Under the pieces are notes generated by a model that saw nothing but the letters and a program-made list of their open reading frames with translations, was not told where the DNA came from and ran no database searches. From Alteromonadaceae bacterium M269 (GTDB taxonomy: Bacteria > Pseudomonadota > Gammaproteobacteria > Enterobacterales > Alteromonadaceae), in contig SMNZ01000006.1 of the NCBI GenBank assembly GCA_004353515.1, positions 124,001 through 188,000 on the forward strand: a stretch of 64,000 nt of DNA. The letters are read 5' to 3'. Positions 1-8,983 of this stretch are shown here, piece after piece (position 1 is the stretch's first letter; every line of letters starts with the position of its first letter). Both the position numbers and the translations under genes were made by a program.

Positions 1-85
1 TGAATCCATAAATTGACGGTTACTCAACTAGCTATATTCAAAATAGGTGATGATTATTCTTATCTGAGTAAAAATATCCTATTAA

Positions 86-116
86 AACAAAAAAGGCCAC
101 CCAATAAGGTGGCCCA
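86..116 (-). terminator. Rho-independent terminator of the cytochrome c5 gene
   Basis: On the minus strand a perfect 7 bp stem (GGCCACC / GGTGGCC) with a 6 nt loop is followed by a run of T. It lies about 30 bases past the stop codon of the cytochrome gene. Nothing else is seen in the first 85 bases. Confidence 0.85.
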
Positions 117-144
117 TTAGTATAATTTTTGACTTATTTTTCTA

Positions 145-540
145 TTACAAGCCTTCGATCATAAATTCGATTGCGGCTTTGATATCGTCATCAGAGCAAT
201 TTCCGCAAGTTCCTCTAGGTGGCATAGCACCCTTACCGTTCAATGCATTTTGCCAAACTGTATCGAAGCCAGCTTCTAAGCGAGGTCCCCAGCCAGCTGC
301 ATCACCTTTTTTAGGTGCGCCTAAAACGCCAGCGCCGTGGCAAGCAACACAAGAAGCGTTGTAAACATCAGAACCTGAACGTGGGCCAGCATCTGCAGCC
401 GCTGCTGCTTGTGCGCCAGCAACATGAACTTTACCGACAGGCATGATGCGTTTTGCGATATCCTCATTGTTATCTTGAGCAACAACAACTGCGCTCACAA
501 AAACACCTGCTAGCAATGCAATAATAGTTTTCATCTTCAC
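145..540 (-). CDS. Cytochrome c5-like periplasmic monohaem cytochrome
   Basis: A 131-residue secreted c-type cytochrome, an electron carrier in the periplasm. A signal peptide (residues 1-21, ending VVAQ) is followed by an Ala-rich linker. The single haem site is CVACH (C64, C67, H68) and the likely axial Met is M106 in AMPPRG. An extra cysteine pair (TCGNC, C112/C115) near the C-terminus is typical of the cytochrome c5 family. The GTG start is preferred because AAGGA lies 8 nt upstream; an ATG two codons in is possible. Monocistronic, with its own terminator. Its redox partner cannot be read from the sequence. Confidence 0.9.
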   Translation of the reverse strand: MKMKTIIALLAGVFVSAVVVAQDNNEDIAKRIMPVGKVHVAGAQAAAAADAGPRSGSDVYNASCVACHGAGVLGAPKKGDAAGWGPRLEAGFDTVWQNALNGKGAMPPRGTCGNCSDDDIKAAIEFMIEGL

Positions 541-735
541 GTTTGATTTCCTTCTGGGAACAATTTTGGTCTTTTTTGTCTTGCCGACTTAACCCTATGA
601 TTATAGCGAGATCATTAAGCCCGACAACTATTAAATTTGGTTTAGGTACGATGCGCCATCTTTTAATGGATCACTTACTTCGTTCTATCTTCTTGAAGGC
701 AATCTCAAAACCTGCGAACCAGTTGCAAAATTAGG

Positions 736-764
736 TTGCTGCATTAGCCACTGCTCAGTATGAT
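736..764 (+). promoter_or_regulatory. Promoter of tRNA-Arg
   Basis: TTGCTG, a 17 bp spacer and TATGAT are followed by a GC-rich discriminator (ATGCGCCGC), the usual mark of stable-RNA promoters under stringent control. It sits about 30 bases upstream of the tRNA. The rest of the spacer between cytochrome and tRNA shows no gene. Confidence 0.65.
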
Positions 765-793
765 ATGCGCCGCTTAACCAAAAGCAATTTTTA

Positions 794-870
<77 letters not shown>

Positions 871-927
871 TTTTTAAAGAGCTGTAACCAGCTTGCTCTT
901 CTTTATGCTTACTTTGTCGTAATTCAT

Positions 928-945
928 GTAGCAAATGTGTAGCAC
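928..945 (+). repeat. Candidate integrase arm-type site, left end
   Basis: GTAGCAAATGTGTAGCAC occurs 57 bases inside attL. A copy with one mismatch lies at 13514-13531, between the integrase start and attR. Paired short direct repeats just inside both ends of an island are typical integrase arm-binding sites. The unit itself contains TGTAGCA twice. Confidence 0.55.
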
Positions 946-1025
946 TTGAACTTTGCTGATCAACCTTAATCACTTGTCACCAATAGACTCGCTGTCTAGA
1001 CGAAATAACTTTTTTGCTAGGATGT

Positions 1026-4000
1026 TTAGCTTAGGTCGAGTAAGCAATGATAGAACGTTATTTCTTGACTTCTATATCCTCGTGTTTCTGAAAAAGTGAA
1101 CAACCTGCCGCTACTCCGGTTTCTATCTAATTCTTCGTTTTTATTAATTGGCGCAGAAAAGTTTGTATATTCTTGCTCTTCTATTAGAGATTTATATTTG
1201 GAGCATAAAGCATTGAAATCAATAACTTGACTGTATATCAATATAAATATTGGGCTAAGGCCTTCGGGGTTATATCCTGCTAGTTTATTGAGGTGCTCGG
1301 TAATAACAGTTGTATCCAAAGAGAACAACCTAAAAGCTTCGAATATGGCTATTCCCTGACCAGCAGCTGAGGCAAAGTAACCATCAAGTTCTCCGGGGTT
1401 TGTTGTCTCTATATTAGGAGAATCCCCAAGTTGTTTCTGACCCTCGCAGCGGATTCCCCAAACACAGAGTCGATTATCAAAGACCGAAGTAAACCAGTTG
1501 TTAATGTTATCTTCTTTGGTAATCCTAGAATTGCCCTCTTTCTTATCAGGCTCTCTTAAGCTTGCAACACGCTTTAACAACTCTCGACAAACAGCAACGA
1601 CGTTGTCGAACAAGAACTGTTTTAAAGTCTTACCACTAACTATCTGACTAATACTATCTGGTGACAGGCTTTTAATCTCCTGAAAGTAATGGCGCAACTC
1701 ATCATTTGAACGACTTTCGAGTGCTATACTTTTTGCCGCAATTGCAAGCGCCTTAGGTTCGACTTCACTAGCAATAGCGTCATCTAGTTCTTTAAGTAAT
1801 GATTGCTGCTCAACTGATGACTCTTGGCCTCCGTGAAAGTTATTCAGAAAGTCCTTATACATCTGTCTAGCTTTAACGATATCTCCAGATTCTTTTAACT
1901 TTCGGCAATAGACAGTAACTATAGAGATAGAGTTCTTTTTATCCTGTCCTAAGGATAACCAACATGCCTCAATTTCAAGAAATTCACGCAGTTTTAGCAA
2001 GCAAGATAGATAGTTTTGAGTTCCTTGTAATGATAAGTTTGATGACGAAAATGATGGAAATTTTCTTTTATATTCCATTAAAACTTTGCGGTAGGCGTTT
2101 AAATCAGCTTCTTCTCTTTCAAGTTTAGTCAAGCTAGCCGCAAACCAGTTGTCTATATATCCTTTAACGGGATTTTCTTTGATAAGTTGTTCAAGAATTT
2201 GACTACTCTTGCTTGGTTCTATATCGATAAGTAAAACAGCAATTACATATCGTTTAAATTGCTCAGCTTCCTTGTTTATATTGCCTGATAAATAGCCCAA
2301 CGCTTTTAGCTCTGGCTGTGGATACCCGTTTATTTTCGACTTTTTTTGTTCTATTGATAGTTCTGCTGTTTCAGATATTTCTATTAATGAAAACTTATAG
2401 CCGTATAGCTGCCATTGGTCGTAATAGGTTTTGAAATGATTATTATTAGGGAACTGACTTAATCGATTCGAGATAAAGTGTTGAGCAGAGTTCACGAGCT
2501 CTTTAGTTAACTCTGAAATGTTGTTGTTCACTGATATAAGAAATGCTTGTTCAAGGTTATGCAGTCCTTCATCAGTAACATCCCTAAATAGCTTTCTATC
2601 AATTTTTTTGCGTATATCTCTTTTCCTGTTACTTTGCTGAGTGTGTTTATAGAGTTCAAGAATGCGCCTAATAGATACACTATCATCTATAACATTCAAC
2701 AATCGTTGAAACTCTTCTTCAGAGAAGTGGTTAGCATTCCTGCATACTTCAACCCACAAATCAAAGTCATACTTATCAAGCGGTTCTTCAAACAAGCACA
2801 AGTAACTCTCTTTATTACCCTCTGACAAGGTGAATCCACACAATTCAATGACTTGCAACAGGGTCCGTTTTATTTCAGGTATTTCTTGGGGGATCAATCC
2901 AATCAGTGGTTGCAATATAAATAAGATAGCACTTCGATATCGTGAACAATCTTGGTAACTAAAACCTCTACCCGAATCAGTTTGCAATGAGGAATGTATT
3001 ACTTTGGGTTGAGGTAAAATGCCTAAAAGAGACAAAGAGTTTTCATTATTTAAAAGGTGCCACGGTTGCTTAGCCGTCAATCCGTTTGGTGACAGGTATA
3101 AATCCTGCCTTTGTTCAGCAACCGAATCAAAAACACTTTTAACAATCTCCACTGCTACTGCTTGCAGTCCTGTGACTATAGAAGAAGTATCTGATATGCC
3201 TTCGTCTTTCAGTTTCTTAAGCAACTTAAAGATTAAGTATAAATCACCTTCAAATATAAAACGTTTTAATTCCCCAAGTGCAAAGTATTTATGGAGGGCA
3301 GGGAGTATAGAGTTAATTTGTTCTATTGATATTTCTTCAAGGAAATATTGAATAAAGTTTTCGGGTCTATTCAGACTCCTTTCTTGATTAGACACATGCT
3401 TTTGTGAGTTGTTACGCATCAACCAAGCTATATCGTCAAAAAGAACCTCATCTGGGTTCTTCATATGTATTAAGACGTTCTTTGCGATAAGCTTTTTATA
3501 TTCCTTTTCAATGTCTACTAAAACTTCCCTAGTTTCGTTCCGATTTTTAATGTGGTGGAATTCATTGATTAGCCAGTCAGCACCAATCGTTGATGTTTCT
3601 GGACGTGCTAATAAATAAATTGAGAAGTCTGGAGTTTTTGAATACTTGAGAAGGGAGTAGAAGATAATATTTTCTAATACTGGCCTATTGCACCTTAAAT
3701 GGAATAAGTTTTCTAAAGCTTCTGAAGCACTAAAAAAGCGAGGTTCAATACGTAGCGTCCACTCTATATAAGCTAATAGTAGTGACTCATATGGAGTCGT
3801 AAAGAAAAAGTCTGAATAATTACCGCTAGCTTTGCACCAACTTATCCGCTCTCTTAAGTTTTGATCTTTAGGCTGGGCTTTGCTTAAGTTATGTTTGATA
3901 TCGTCGAGGCTCATTGCTCGAAGGCGGCGTGAATAGGTTGGAGTCTCTGTCATATCTGAATAGACATTTATATCTAGATGGATGACCTCATTCCGTTCCG

Positions 4001-4823
4001 TAAGCCATCGGTCTATATGATTTTCCATGATATATCGGTTGTGGATAATACTCCAAGAAGTGTTTAGCTCAGTATCTGAACTTAGATATTCAAAAAATGA
4101 ACTTTCAAACTTTTGTCGTTCTTCGATACTCAATAATTCTATTTTGGGAGCGGGTAGATAGCCGCAGTAAACCATTAAGACATCAAGCCAATGCTTGAAG
4201 GCTTCCTCGGGTCGTTTTAACTTAATTAACTCGCGCCACAAATAAAAAGACAAGTAGTCATCGTAGCTATTTGCATCAAGGTTTAGTGCTAAGTATTCAC
4301 CTTCAATCCTGGCACATTCCAAATCATCTAAATACTGAGCGGGTGTTAGAGGAGCCAAAAGCTCTTTGGCTAACTTGATAGGCAGTTTAAAATATGGCTT
4401 AACAAACCTTTCATTGCCCCAACGTAAAGATCTTAGGAGTTGCAACATATCGTTTAACGGCTTAACAGATTCATGCATGTCATCTAGTTGCCGAGGGCTG
4501 CGAAAATGTATTCTCAACCATCCAGCATAGTAGCTGACACATCCAAGTTCTTCGAGCTGATCAAAAGTAATAGATATTTCTTCGGTATAAAAATACTCTT
4601 CTCCGTTTGCCATAGGCCAACCTAGCTCGGAATTTAAAAAAGCTCTTATTGTTTCTTGATTTAGGCGTGGTGTAGCTAACTCGCTATTAGCTAGCAATGT
4701 GGCTATAACTTTTGCTTCTTGAATGTGTTCGAACGAATGGCTTTGCTCTAATTTATAAGTTGGACAATATGATTGAAGTGATAGTGTTTTAAGGAGGAAG
4801 TAGTCTTCTGAATATATATGCAT
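1026..4823 (-). CDS. Large cargo protein with helical repeats and nuclease-like C-terminus
   Basis: About 1265 residues, encoded alone at the attL end of the island. I do not recognise the whole protein. Most of it looks helical and repeat-like, with Leu/Lys/Glu-rich segments resembling TPR or HEAT-type solenoids, and no membrane segment or P-loop. The last ~160 residues read VWGIRCEGQKQLGDSP, then NPGELDGYF, then a helical tail. This resembles PD-(D/E)xK nuclease-like domains in which GELD carries catalytic Glu/Asp. The start chosen is ATG with GAGAG just upstream; a GTG 24 bases earlier would overlap the only AGGAG. Position and size suit an anti-phage defence gene, but this is inference. 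Codon use is AT-rich compared with the host genes. Confidence 0.7.
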   Translation of the reverse strand: MHIYSEDYFLLKTLSLQSYCPTYKLEQSHSFEHIQEAKVIATLLANSELATPRLNQETIRAFLNSELGWPMANGEEYFYTEEISITFDQLEELGCVSYYAGWLRIHFRSPRQLDDMHESVKPLNDMLQLLRSLRWGNERFVKPYFKLPIKLAKELLAPLTPAQYLDDLECARIEGEYLALNLDANSYDDYLSFYLWRELIKLKRPEEAFKHWLDVLMVYCGYLPAPKIELLSIEERQKFESSFFEYLSSDTELNTSWSIIHNRYIMENHIDRWLTERNEVIHLDINVYSDMTETPTYSRRLRAMSLDDIKHNLSKAQPKDQNLRERISWCKASGNYSDFFFTTPYESLLLAYIEWTLRIEPRFFSASEALENLFHLRCNRPVLENIIFYSLLKYSKTPDFSIYLLARPETSTIGADWLINEFHHIKNRNETREVLVDIEKEYKKLIAKNVLIHMKNPDEVLFDDIAWLMRNNSQKHVSNQERSLNRPENFIQYFLEEISIEQINSILPALHKYFALGELKRFIFEGDLYLIFKLLKKLKDEGISDTSSIVTGLQAVAVEIVKSVFDSVAEQRQDLYLSPNGLTAKQPWHLLNNENSLSLLGILPQPKVIHSSLQTDSGRGFSYQDCSRYRSAILFILQPLIGLIPQEIPEIKRTLLQVIELCGFTLSEGNKESYLCLFEEPLDKYDFDLWVEVCRNANHFSEEEFQRLLNVIDDSVSIRRILELYKHTQQSNRKRDIRKKIDRKLFRDVTDEGLHNLEQAFLISVNNNISELTKELVNSAQHFISNRLSQFPNNNHFKTYYDQWQLYGYKFSLIEISETAELSIEQKKSKINGYPQPELKALGYLSGNINKEAEQFKRYVIAVLLIDIEPSKSSQILEQLIKENPVKGYIDNWFAASLTKLEREEADLNAYRKVLMEYKRKFPSFSSSNLSLQGTQNYLSCLLKLREFLEIEACWLSLGQDKKNSISIVTVYCRKLKESGDIVKARQMYKDFLNNFHGGQESSVEQQSLLKELDDAIASEVEPKALAIAAKSIALESRSNDELRHYFQEIKSLSPDSISQIVSGKTLKQFLFDNVVAVCRELLKRVASLREPDKKEGNSRITKEDNINNWFTSVFDNRLCVWGIRCEGQKQLGDSPNIETTNPGELDGYFASAAGQGIAIFEAFRLFSLDTTVITEHLNKLAGYNPEGLSPIFILIYSQVIDFNALCSKYKSLIEEQEYTNFSAPINKNEELDRNRSSGRLFTFSETRGYRSQEITFYHCLLDLS

Positions 4824-5107
4824 GAAACTCTCAAATATTGTTCCCACTCCTGAACATGTAGAGGGAATCTGTACAAAACTACCAAAAGAAACAAGCTGTA
4901 ATACCGATCCTCATTAGATTTTTGGAGGTTTGTTTTGTAATTTGTGTTTTAATTAGACTGATATCTGGCTTAACACATTAGAGGTTAGCAAATTTACCTT
5001 TTGGAGTCTCTGCGTGACTACACCAATAGCAATATCTTAAAAGGTCACTAGGAGCCTGTTCCACCTCTACCACCTATCCCAAACAGGTGGGACAGGTTGC
5101 ACAGGTA

Positions 5108-6418
5108 TTACTCATAAAACACATCTTCTCTATTTTGGCCTAGTACTTTAGCAAAACGTTCTTGTAGTTCTTTACTGTCGGGTAGCTCGTAGATTGGGCC
5201 TCTACCATGTTTACCTTTCGGTGTTATCCCCATGCTTTTTATTAATCGGCCTAAGCCGCTTCGAATCGTTGGTTTTGATAGCTGATATTGATTATCTGCA
5301 CACCAATTTAAACACATGTCGGTAAGGTCGCTTGTTACTAAGCGCCGGGCGTTATTGAAAGGCTTTTCCTTACTCAGTTCTGAATGTATAAACTCTTGAT
5401 AGGTGCTTAGGTTTGCCAGTTTCTCGTCTAATAAAGCTTGGGTCGTTGGCGCTTTTCTGGCATTGAAGCCAGATAAGTCATAGTTGAGTAAAAAATATAG
5501 CAATTTTGCTGGACCATTATCGTTTACCCATGCCCACAGCTGTTCAAAATAAGCTCTATCTTGCGCATATACCGCCGAAGGCTCTAAGACTAGATAACGC
5601 CGCTCGCGATTACCTGCTCGAATGACCTGTTCATGGTTACTCGCAAAAATAAATCGCGCGTAGTTGGGGACGGATATTGGATCTATCCCTTTCTTCTCAA
5701 GGCTTAATATAGGCTCGCTAATTAACCCCTTAAGTTTGTCGGCTGATCTCACGTCAGTCAGATCAACTTCATCACCAAACACCACCATTTTATTGGCAAC
5801 GGCTGAATTAAAGCGGCCTGTCAGTTGGTATGCACCGTTAACATGTACTGCATGAGTACCAAATATTTGCTTAATTGGTTCAAAGAAAGTGCCTTTACCT
5901 GTGCCTTCAACAGATTTCATTACAATAGCTACAGAAGGTTTGTCATGAGGCTTTTGTACTAGGTGAGCTAGCCAGCCTAATACGTAGTCAGCCGCCCTTT
6001 GGTCGTTGTTGCATAAAATTTCACTTATGTGCCGAATATAAGGCTCGACGCTACCCTCCATCGGTGATATTGCAAAACCTTGGTAAAGGTTATAAACGGT
6101 ATTCGGGCATTTTTTAACATTAGGGTAGAAGCTAATGCCGTCTGGTTTAAAGTTCTTGCCTTTCCATGCAAGCCAAGCCTCACCTACATTTTTTTCAGCA
6201 ATGCTTGATTCAGTTAAAAAGTAATTTTTGAAATCAGATAGTGATTCAAGATAAAGCTCTTGCCCGTTTGTCGGGCATGGCTTCATTGATATGACTTTAT
6301 GTTTTCCTCCAACCGTAACGTGTGTGTAACGCTCGTTTAACTCGGTTAAACGCAATACTTCTTGCTCTGTTAAGCATTTGCCTTTGATATAGTGAAAATC
6401 ACCTTGTTTGTCGTCCAT
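5108..6418 (-). CDS. DUF5906-type primase-helicase (SF3-like ATPase)
   Basis: 436 residues. A Walker A variant EGTGKGT (171-177), Walker B VVFGDEVD (212-219) and a later FASNHEQ segment followed by an Arg-rich NRERRY stretch match the SF3-like helicase domain of DUF5906 proteins found in phages and P4-like satellites. The C-terminal ~90 residues look like a winged-helix DNA-binding region. I see no obvious catalytic primase motif, so it may be helicase only, or a primase-helicase with a diverged N-terminus. Likely role: replication of the excised island. It starts 9 bases after the AlpA-like gene, so the two form one operon. Confidence 0.85.
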   Translation of the reverse strand: MDDKQGDFHYIKGKCLTEQEVLRLTELNERYTHVTVGGKHKVISMKPCPTNGQELYLESLSDFKNYFLTESSIAEKNVGEAWLAWKGKNFKPDGISFYPNVKKCPNTVYNLYQGFAISPMEGSVEPYIRHISEILCNNDQRAADYVLGWLAHLVQKPHDKPSVAIVMKSVEGTGKGTFFEPIKQIFGTHAVHVNGAYQLTGRFNSAVANKMVVFGDEVDLTDVRSADKLKGLISEPILSLEKKGIDPISVPNYARFIFASNHEQVIRAGNRERRYLVLEPSAVYAQDRAYFEQLWAWVNDNGPAKLLYFLLNYDLSGFNARKAPTTQALLDEKLANLSTYQEFIHSELSKEKPFNNARRLVTSDLTDMCLNWCADNQYQLSKPTIRSGLGRLIKSMGITPKGKHGRGPIYELPDSKELQERFAKVLGQNREDVFYE

Positions 6419-6427
6419 TGTTAGCCC

Positions 6428-6643
6428 CTATTGCCCAAGATGTTCTTGTTTAAAGAAGCTATCAAGCCAGTTGTCTAAATCTTCTCGCAGATAACGAACT
6501 GAGCGCCCTATTTTTATAAAAGGTGGTGCGGGAGTGCGGTTTACTCTGTTACCTTCCATACGTGCTTGGCGCAAGAAAGAACGGCTCATTGATATGTATT
6601 GAGAGGCTTCGATTTCTGATAGCGCTCTTTTACTGTGTTGCAT
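6428..6643 (-). CDS. AlpA-family helix-turn-helix regulator
   Basis: 71 residues with the AlpA/MerR-like fold: an N-terminal LSEIEASQYISMSRSFLR helix-turn-helix, a PPFIKIGRSVRYLREDLDNWL recognition wing and a short tail. AlpA proteins activate integrase or excision genes in prophage-like islands or act as excisionases. Placed directly upstream of the helicase gene and co-transcribed with it. Confidence 0.88.
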   Translation of the reverse strand: MQHSKRALSEIEASQYISMSRSFLRQARMEGNRVNRTPAPPFIKIGRSVRYLREDLDNWLDSFFKQEHLGQ

Positions 6644-6740
6644 TGTTGTTCCTGAATGTTGATTGAAATTCGAGGAACACAGTATTGGAGTGAAATTTGC
6701 GAATAAGCTTTAGCGCAAAAACAAGGTGCTTTAGCGCAAA

Positions 6741-7721
6741 TTATTTGTTGGAATCATTCAATTTCTTCTTAGCTCGCGACCAAGAACTGTCAAATGTTGT
6801 CTGTTTAATGTGGCTCAAATTATTATATCGGCTGTACCAAGCTATCTCTGTTGAAGATACATCAACCAAGATACCCTCAATATCATATTGCCGTTCATCA
6901 CTACCTTGTTTAACTTCATCTTTAAGTATCCGCCATGACTCCCTCGCAGTCATCTTGGGATTAGCGTCAGCTAAACGCATTAGCAGTTCAGTAAATTGAC
7001 TTTTCCGCTCATTGGGTTTGCTAGGTTCATGTTCAATTTCTTGTAACTGCTGGACTTTCTTTTCTATTAGTTGATCTGGCAGTGGTGTTATCTCAACAAT
7101 GGAAGTTAAACGTTTAATATCAGTGTTTAGGACACACATATCTTGCTTATTGATAGTGATGTAAGAAGGACGAATAACATCAGGTATGTCATCATCTGAT
7201 TCAGCGAGATATTTCCTACTCTCAGCGATAGCCTGTTTGATTGGCATAACCGGCTTCTCTTCCATGAACCTTTCCATATTTTTCTTCAACTTTTCGACAA
7301 TATCTTTCTCAACTGATGGGTAAAGCTTAGCAGGCATAACATCCCAAGTTATTTGCTTTAACTCTCTTGGTTGCCAACCTGCTATCACTTTATTTGGAAC
7401 AGGTACTTTAAATTGGTAATCGTTGGACAGGACTTCAATATTTTTTTTATTGATCAAGTTACACTGTTGGACATCAGTTTTGCTTTTTTCTAAAACAAGC
7501 CGCTCTGAATTTTTGCTAATACTGATTAAACCTTTATAACCAGCAATACCAAAACCGCAAAAGCCACCGCTTTTGAGCCAACCACCTATCACATATTTCT
7601 GATACGACTGCGGAAAGACAAAAGAGAGTTCAGAGCGTTCAAACCAGTATTGAATATCTTCTTCAGAAATGCCGAACTTAGATTCCAGTTCCGATAAGCG
7701 ATAATATTCCTTTTCAATCAT
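6741..7721 (-). CDS. Island protein of unknown function, probable DNA-binding N-terminus
   Basis: 326 residues, soluble. The first 30 (YYRLSELESKFGISEEDIQY) look like a MerR-type HTH start. The middle is a beta-rich stretch and the C-terminus (MTARESWRILKDEV) is helical. Proteins of this layout sit in front of AlpA and helicase genes in integrative islands; a role in replication or copy control is inference only. First gene of the leftward replication operon, immediately downstream of the tandem repeat block. Confidence 0.6.
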   Translation of the reverse strand: MIEKEYYRLSELESKFGISEEDIQYWFERSELSFVFPQSYQKYVIGGWLKSGGFCGFGIAGYKGLISISKNSERLVLEKSKTDVQQCNLINKKNIEVLSNDYQFKVPVPNKVIAGWQPRELKQITWDVMPAKLYPSVEKDIVEKLKKNMERFMEEKPVMPIKQAIAESRKYLAESDDDIPDVIRPSYITINKQDMCVLNTDIKRLTSIVEITPLPDQLIEKKVQQLQEIEHEPSKPNERKSQFTELLMRLADANPKMTARESWRILKDEVKQGSDERQYDIEGILVDVSSTEIAWYSRYNNLSHIKQTTFDSSWSRAKKKLNDSNK

Positions 7722-7820
7722 AGTACCTCAACTCTATTAACCTATGATGTTTAGCAGCCATGAAACGCTACCAGAAAAGTCCAATTAAATCACCTATTCT
7801 AAAATCTGAACTAAAATTCC

Positions 7821-8460
7821 GACTTAAACCAATAAGGACGCGCATTAGAGGTAAGTTTTGGTTTTAAAATATTGGCTATTTAAACTGACTTCACAATATG
7901 GTGCTAAACCGCGTAATACCTGCATTTAAGTCACTTTTTGATTAGATGGTCTTGAAGTTATGAATATCACGAGTCTTTATCTAATAGGTCTAGTTGTGAC
8001 AGTCTAAATTTTGACTTAAGCCGCTAAATGTGTGGAGTTCAGGTGTATTGGTAAGTTAAAGTACTTTGACTTTATTTAGACTTAATTACAGTATGTAGAC
8101 CCCCTCCTAAACCGCTTATTTATTGGTGTTGAGTCACTTTTAATGATTTTAGATAGTACGGTTACGACTGTCTTTATAATCTATTAGGCTTAACAAAGTA
8201 CTTAAGATTTAGACTTAAACCAGTAAATACGAGTACTTGGGACATTTCAGTTAAATTCAAAAGTGCAAATCAAACTTTAACTAAAGTCGCTTTGCCTATA
8301 TTGCTCTAAACCACGTCATTTATGGACTTGAGCCACTTTTCAGCCGGAATTAGCGTCTTTATATGTCTACAGCATCTAGCCTAATAGGTTTGAACATCGT
8401 GCTATAAACCGCTGAAATCCAATAAATACCTGAATCACAAGCCTATTGGTAATAGCTAAC
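7821..8460. repeat. Degenerate ~195 bp tandem repeat block, about three units
   Basis: The 988 bases between the 326-residue gene and the 78-residue gene hold no ORF. Landmarks recur in order: ACTTAARCC boxes near 7821, 8013, 8212 and 8401; CTAAACC boxes near 7903, 8106 and 8305; RAGYCACTTTT at 7928, 8131 and 8330; and GTCTTTAT with CTAATAGG downstream near 7973, 8170 and 8354. The period is 189-204 bases. TAAACC is present about every 95 bases, always in the same direction. Position next to the replication genes suggests an iteron-type origin comparable to the P4 crr region. Confidence 0.7.
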
Positions 8461-8516
8461 CATATTGACTTTCAATCACCCCAGAATCACAATGCTCGGG
8501 TCTGACACATTCAGGC

Positions 8517-8690
8517 TAGGATTAGCACCCTATAACTACGAGAACCATAAAACAGCTTCTGTTTTTTGTGGACAGCCTTCTATGGTGGGCTGTATGGGGC
8601 ATCTTCGGATGGCCGTTTCTCGTAGACGGTAGTGCTAACCCTGTGCAGTTCACCACCCACAGATTAGCACCTGACGTGGTGAGTACTCTG
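8517..8690. ncRNA. Strongly folded element with complementary boxes (P4 immunity-RNA-like layout)
   Basis: A 9 bp perfect stem (CTACGAGAA 8536-8544 / TTCTCGTAG 8617-8625) encloses three hairpins: AAAACAG/CTGTTTT, ACAGCC/GGCTGT and CATC-TTCG-GATG. Outside it, GATTAGCAC occurs twice (8520-8528 and 8662-8670), and the complementary GTGCTAACC lies between (8632-8640), pairing with either copy with one mismatch. The second copy sits in the 19 nt loop of a 7 bp hairpin (TCACCAC 8650-8656 / GTGGTGA 8676-8682). Two target boxes flanking one antisense box is how P4 seqA, seqB (CI RNA) and seqC are arranged. The transcribed strand is unknown. Confidence 0.5.
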
Positions 8691-8709
8691 ATACTACGGG
8701 AAAAATAGA

Positions 8710-8946
8710 ATGACTGATCGCAATCCTCTTATCGAAGCAACACCAGAAGATACCTTATTGAATATCCACTCAGTTCTTACTCTTATCCAAGAACTCCACG
8801 GCAACCCTGACTTTAGTAGTATGCCCAATAGCCGAATAGGGCATTGTGGGTTAGCTCTAATTCTGAAGTGCACAAACGAGGCATTAAATTATGAAATAGG
8901 CAGGTTAGAAAAGTTGCCTGAACGAACTGTTATATTTGAGGCTTAA
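8710..8946 (+). CDS. Small acidic protein of unknown function
   Basis: 78 residues, predicted soluble, with no recognised motif. Contains one Cys-bearing segment (GHCGLALILKC). The only rightward gene in the left two-thirds of the island; it starts 19 bases after the folded element, so its expression may be governed by it. The ribosome site is weak (GGGAAAAATAGA). Confidence 0.55.
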   Translation: MTDRNPLIEATPEDTLLNIHSVLTLIQELHGNPDFSSMPNSRIGHCGLALILKCTNEALNYEIGRLEKLPERTVIFEA

Positions 8947-8983
8947 TGACTAACTAGAATATAGGGATGGCCTCTACTCGTTA

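Noticed and set aside
7821-8460. Possible CRISPR array
   Set aside because: Repeat units are ~195 bases, strongly diverged and lack short identical repeats with unique spacers; there are no cas genes.
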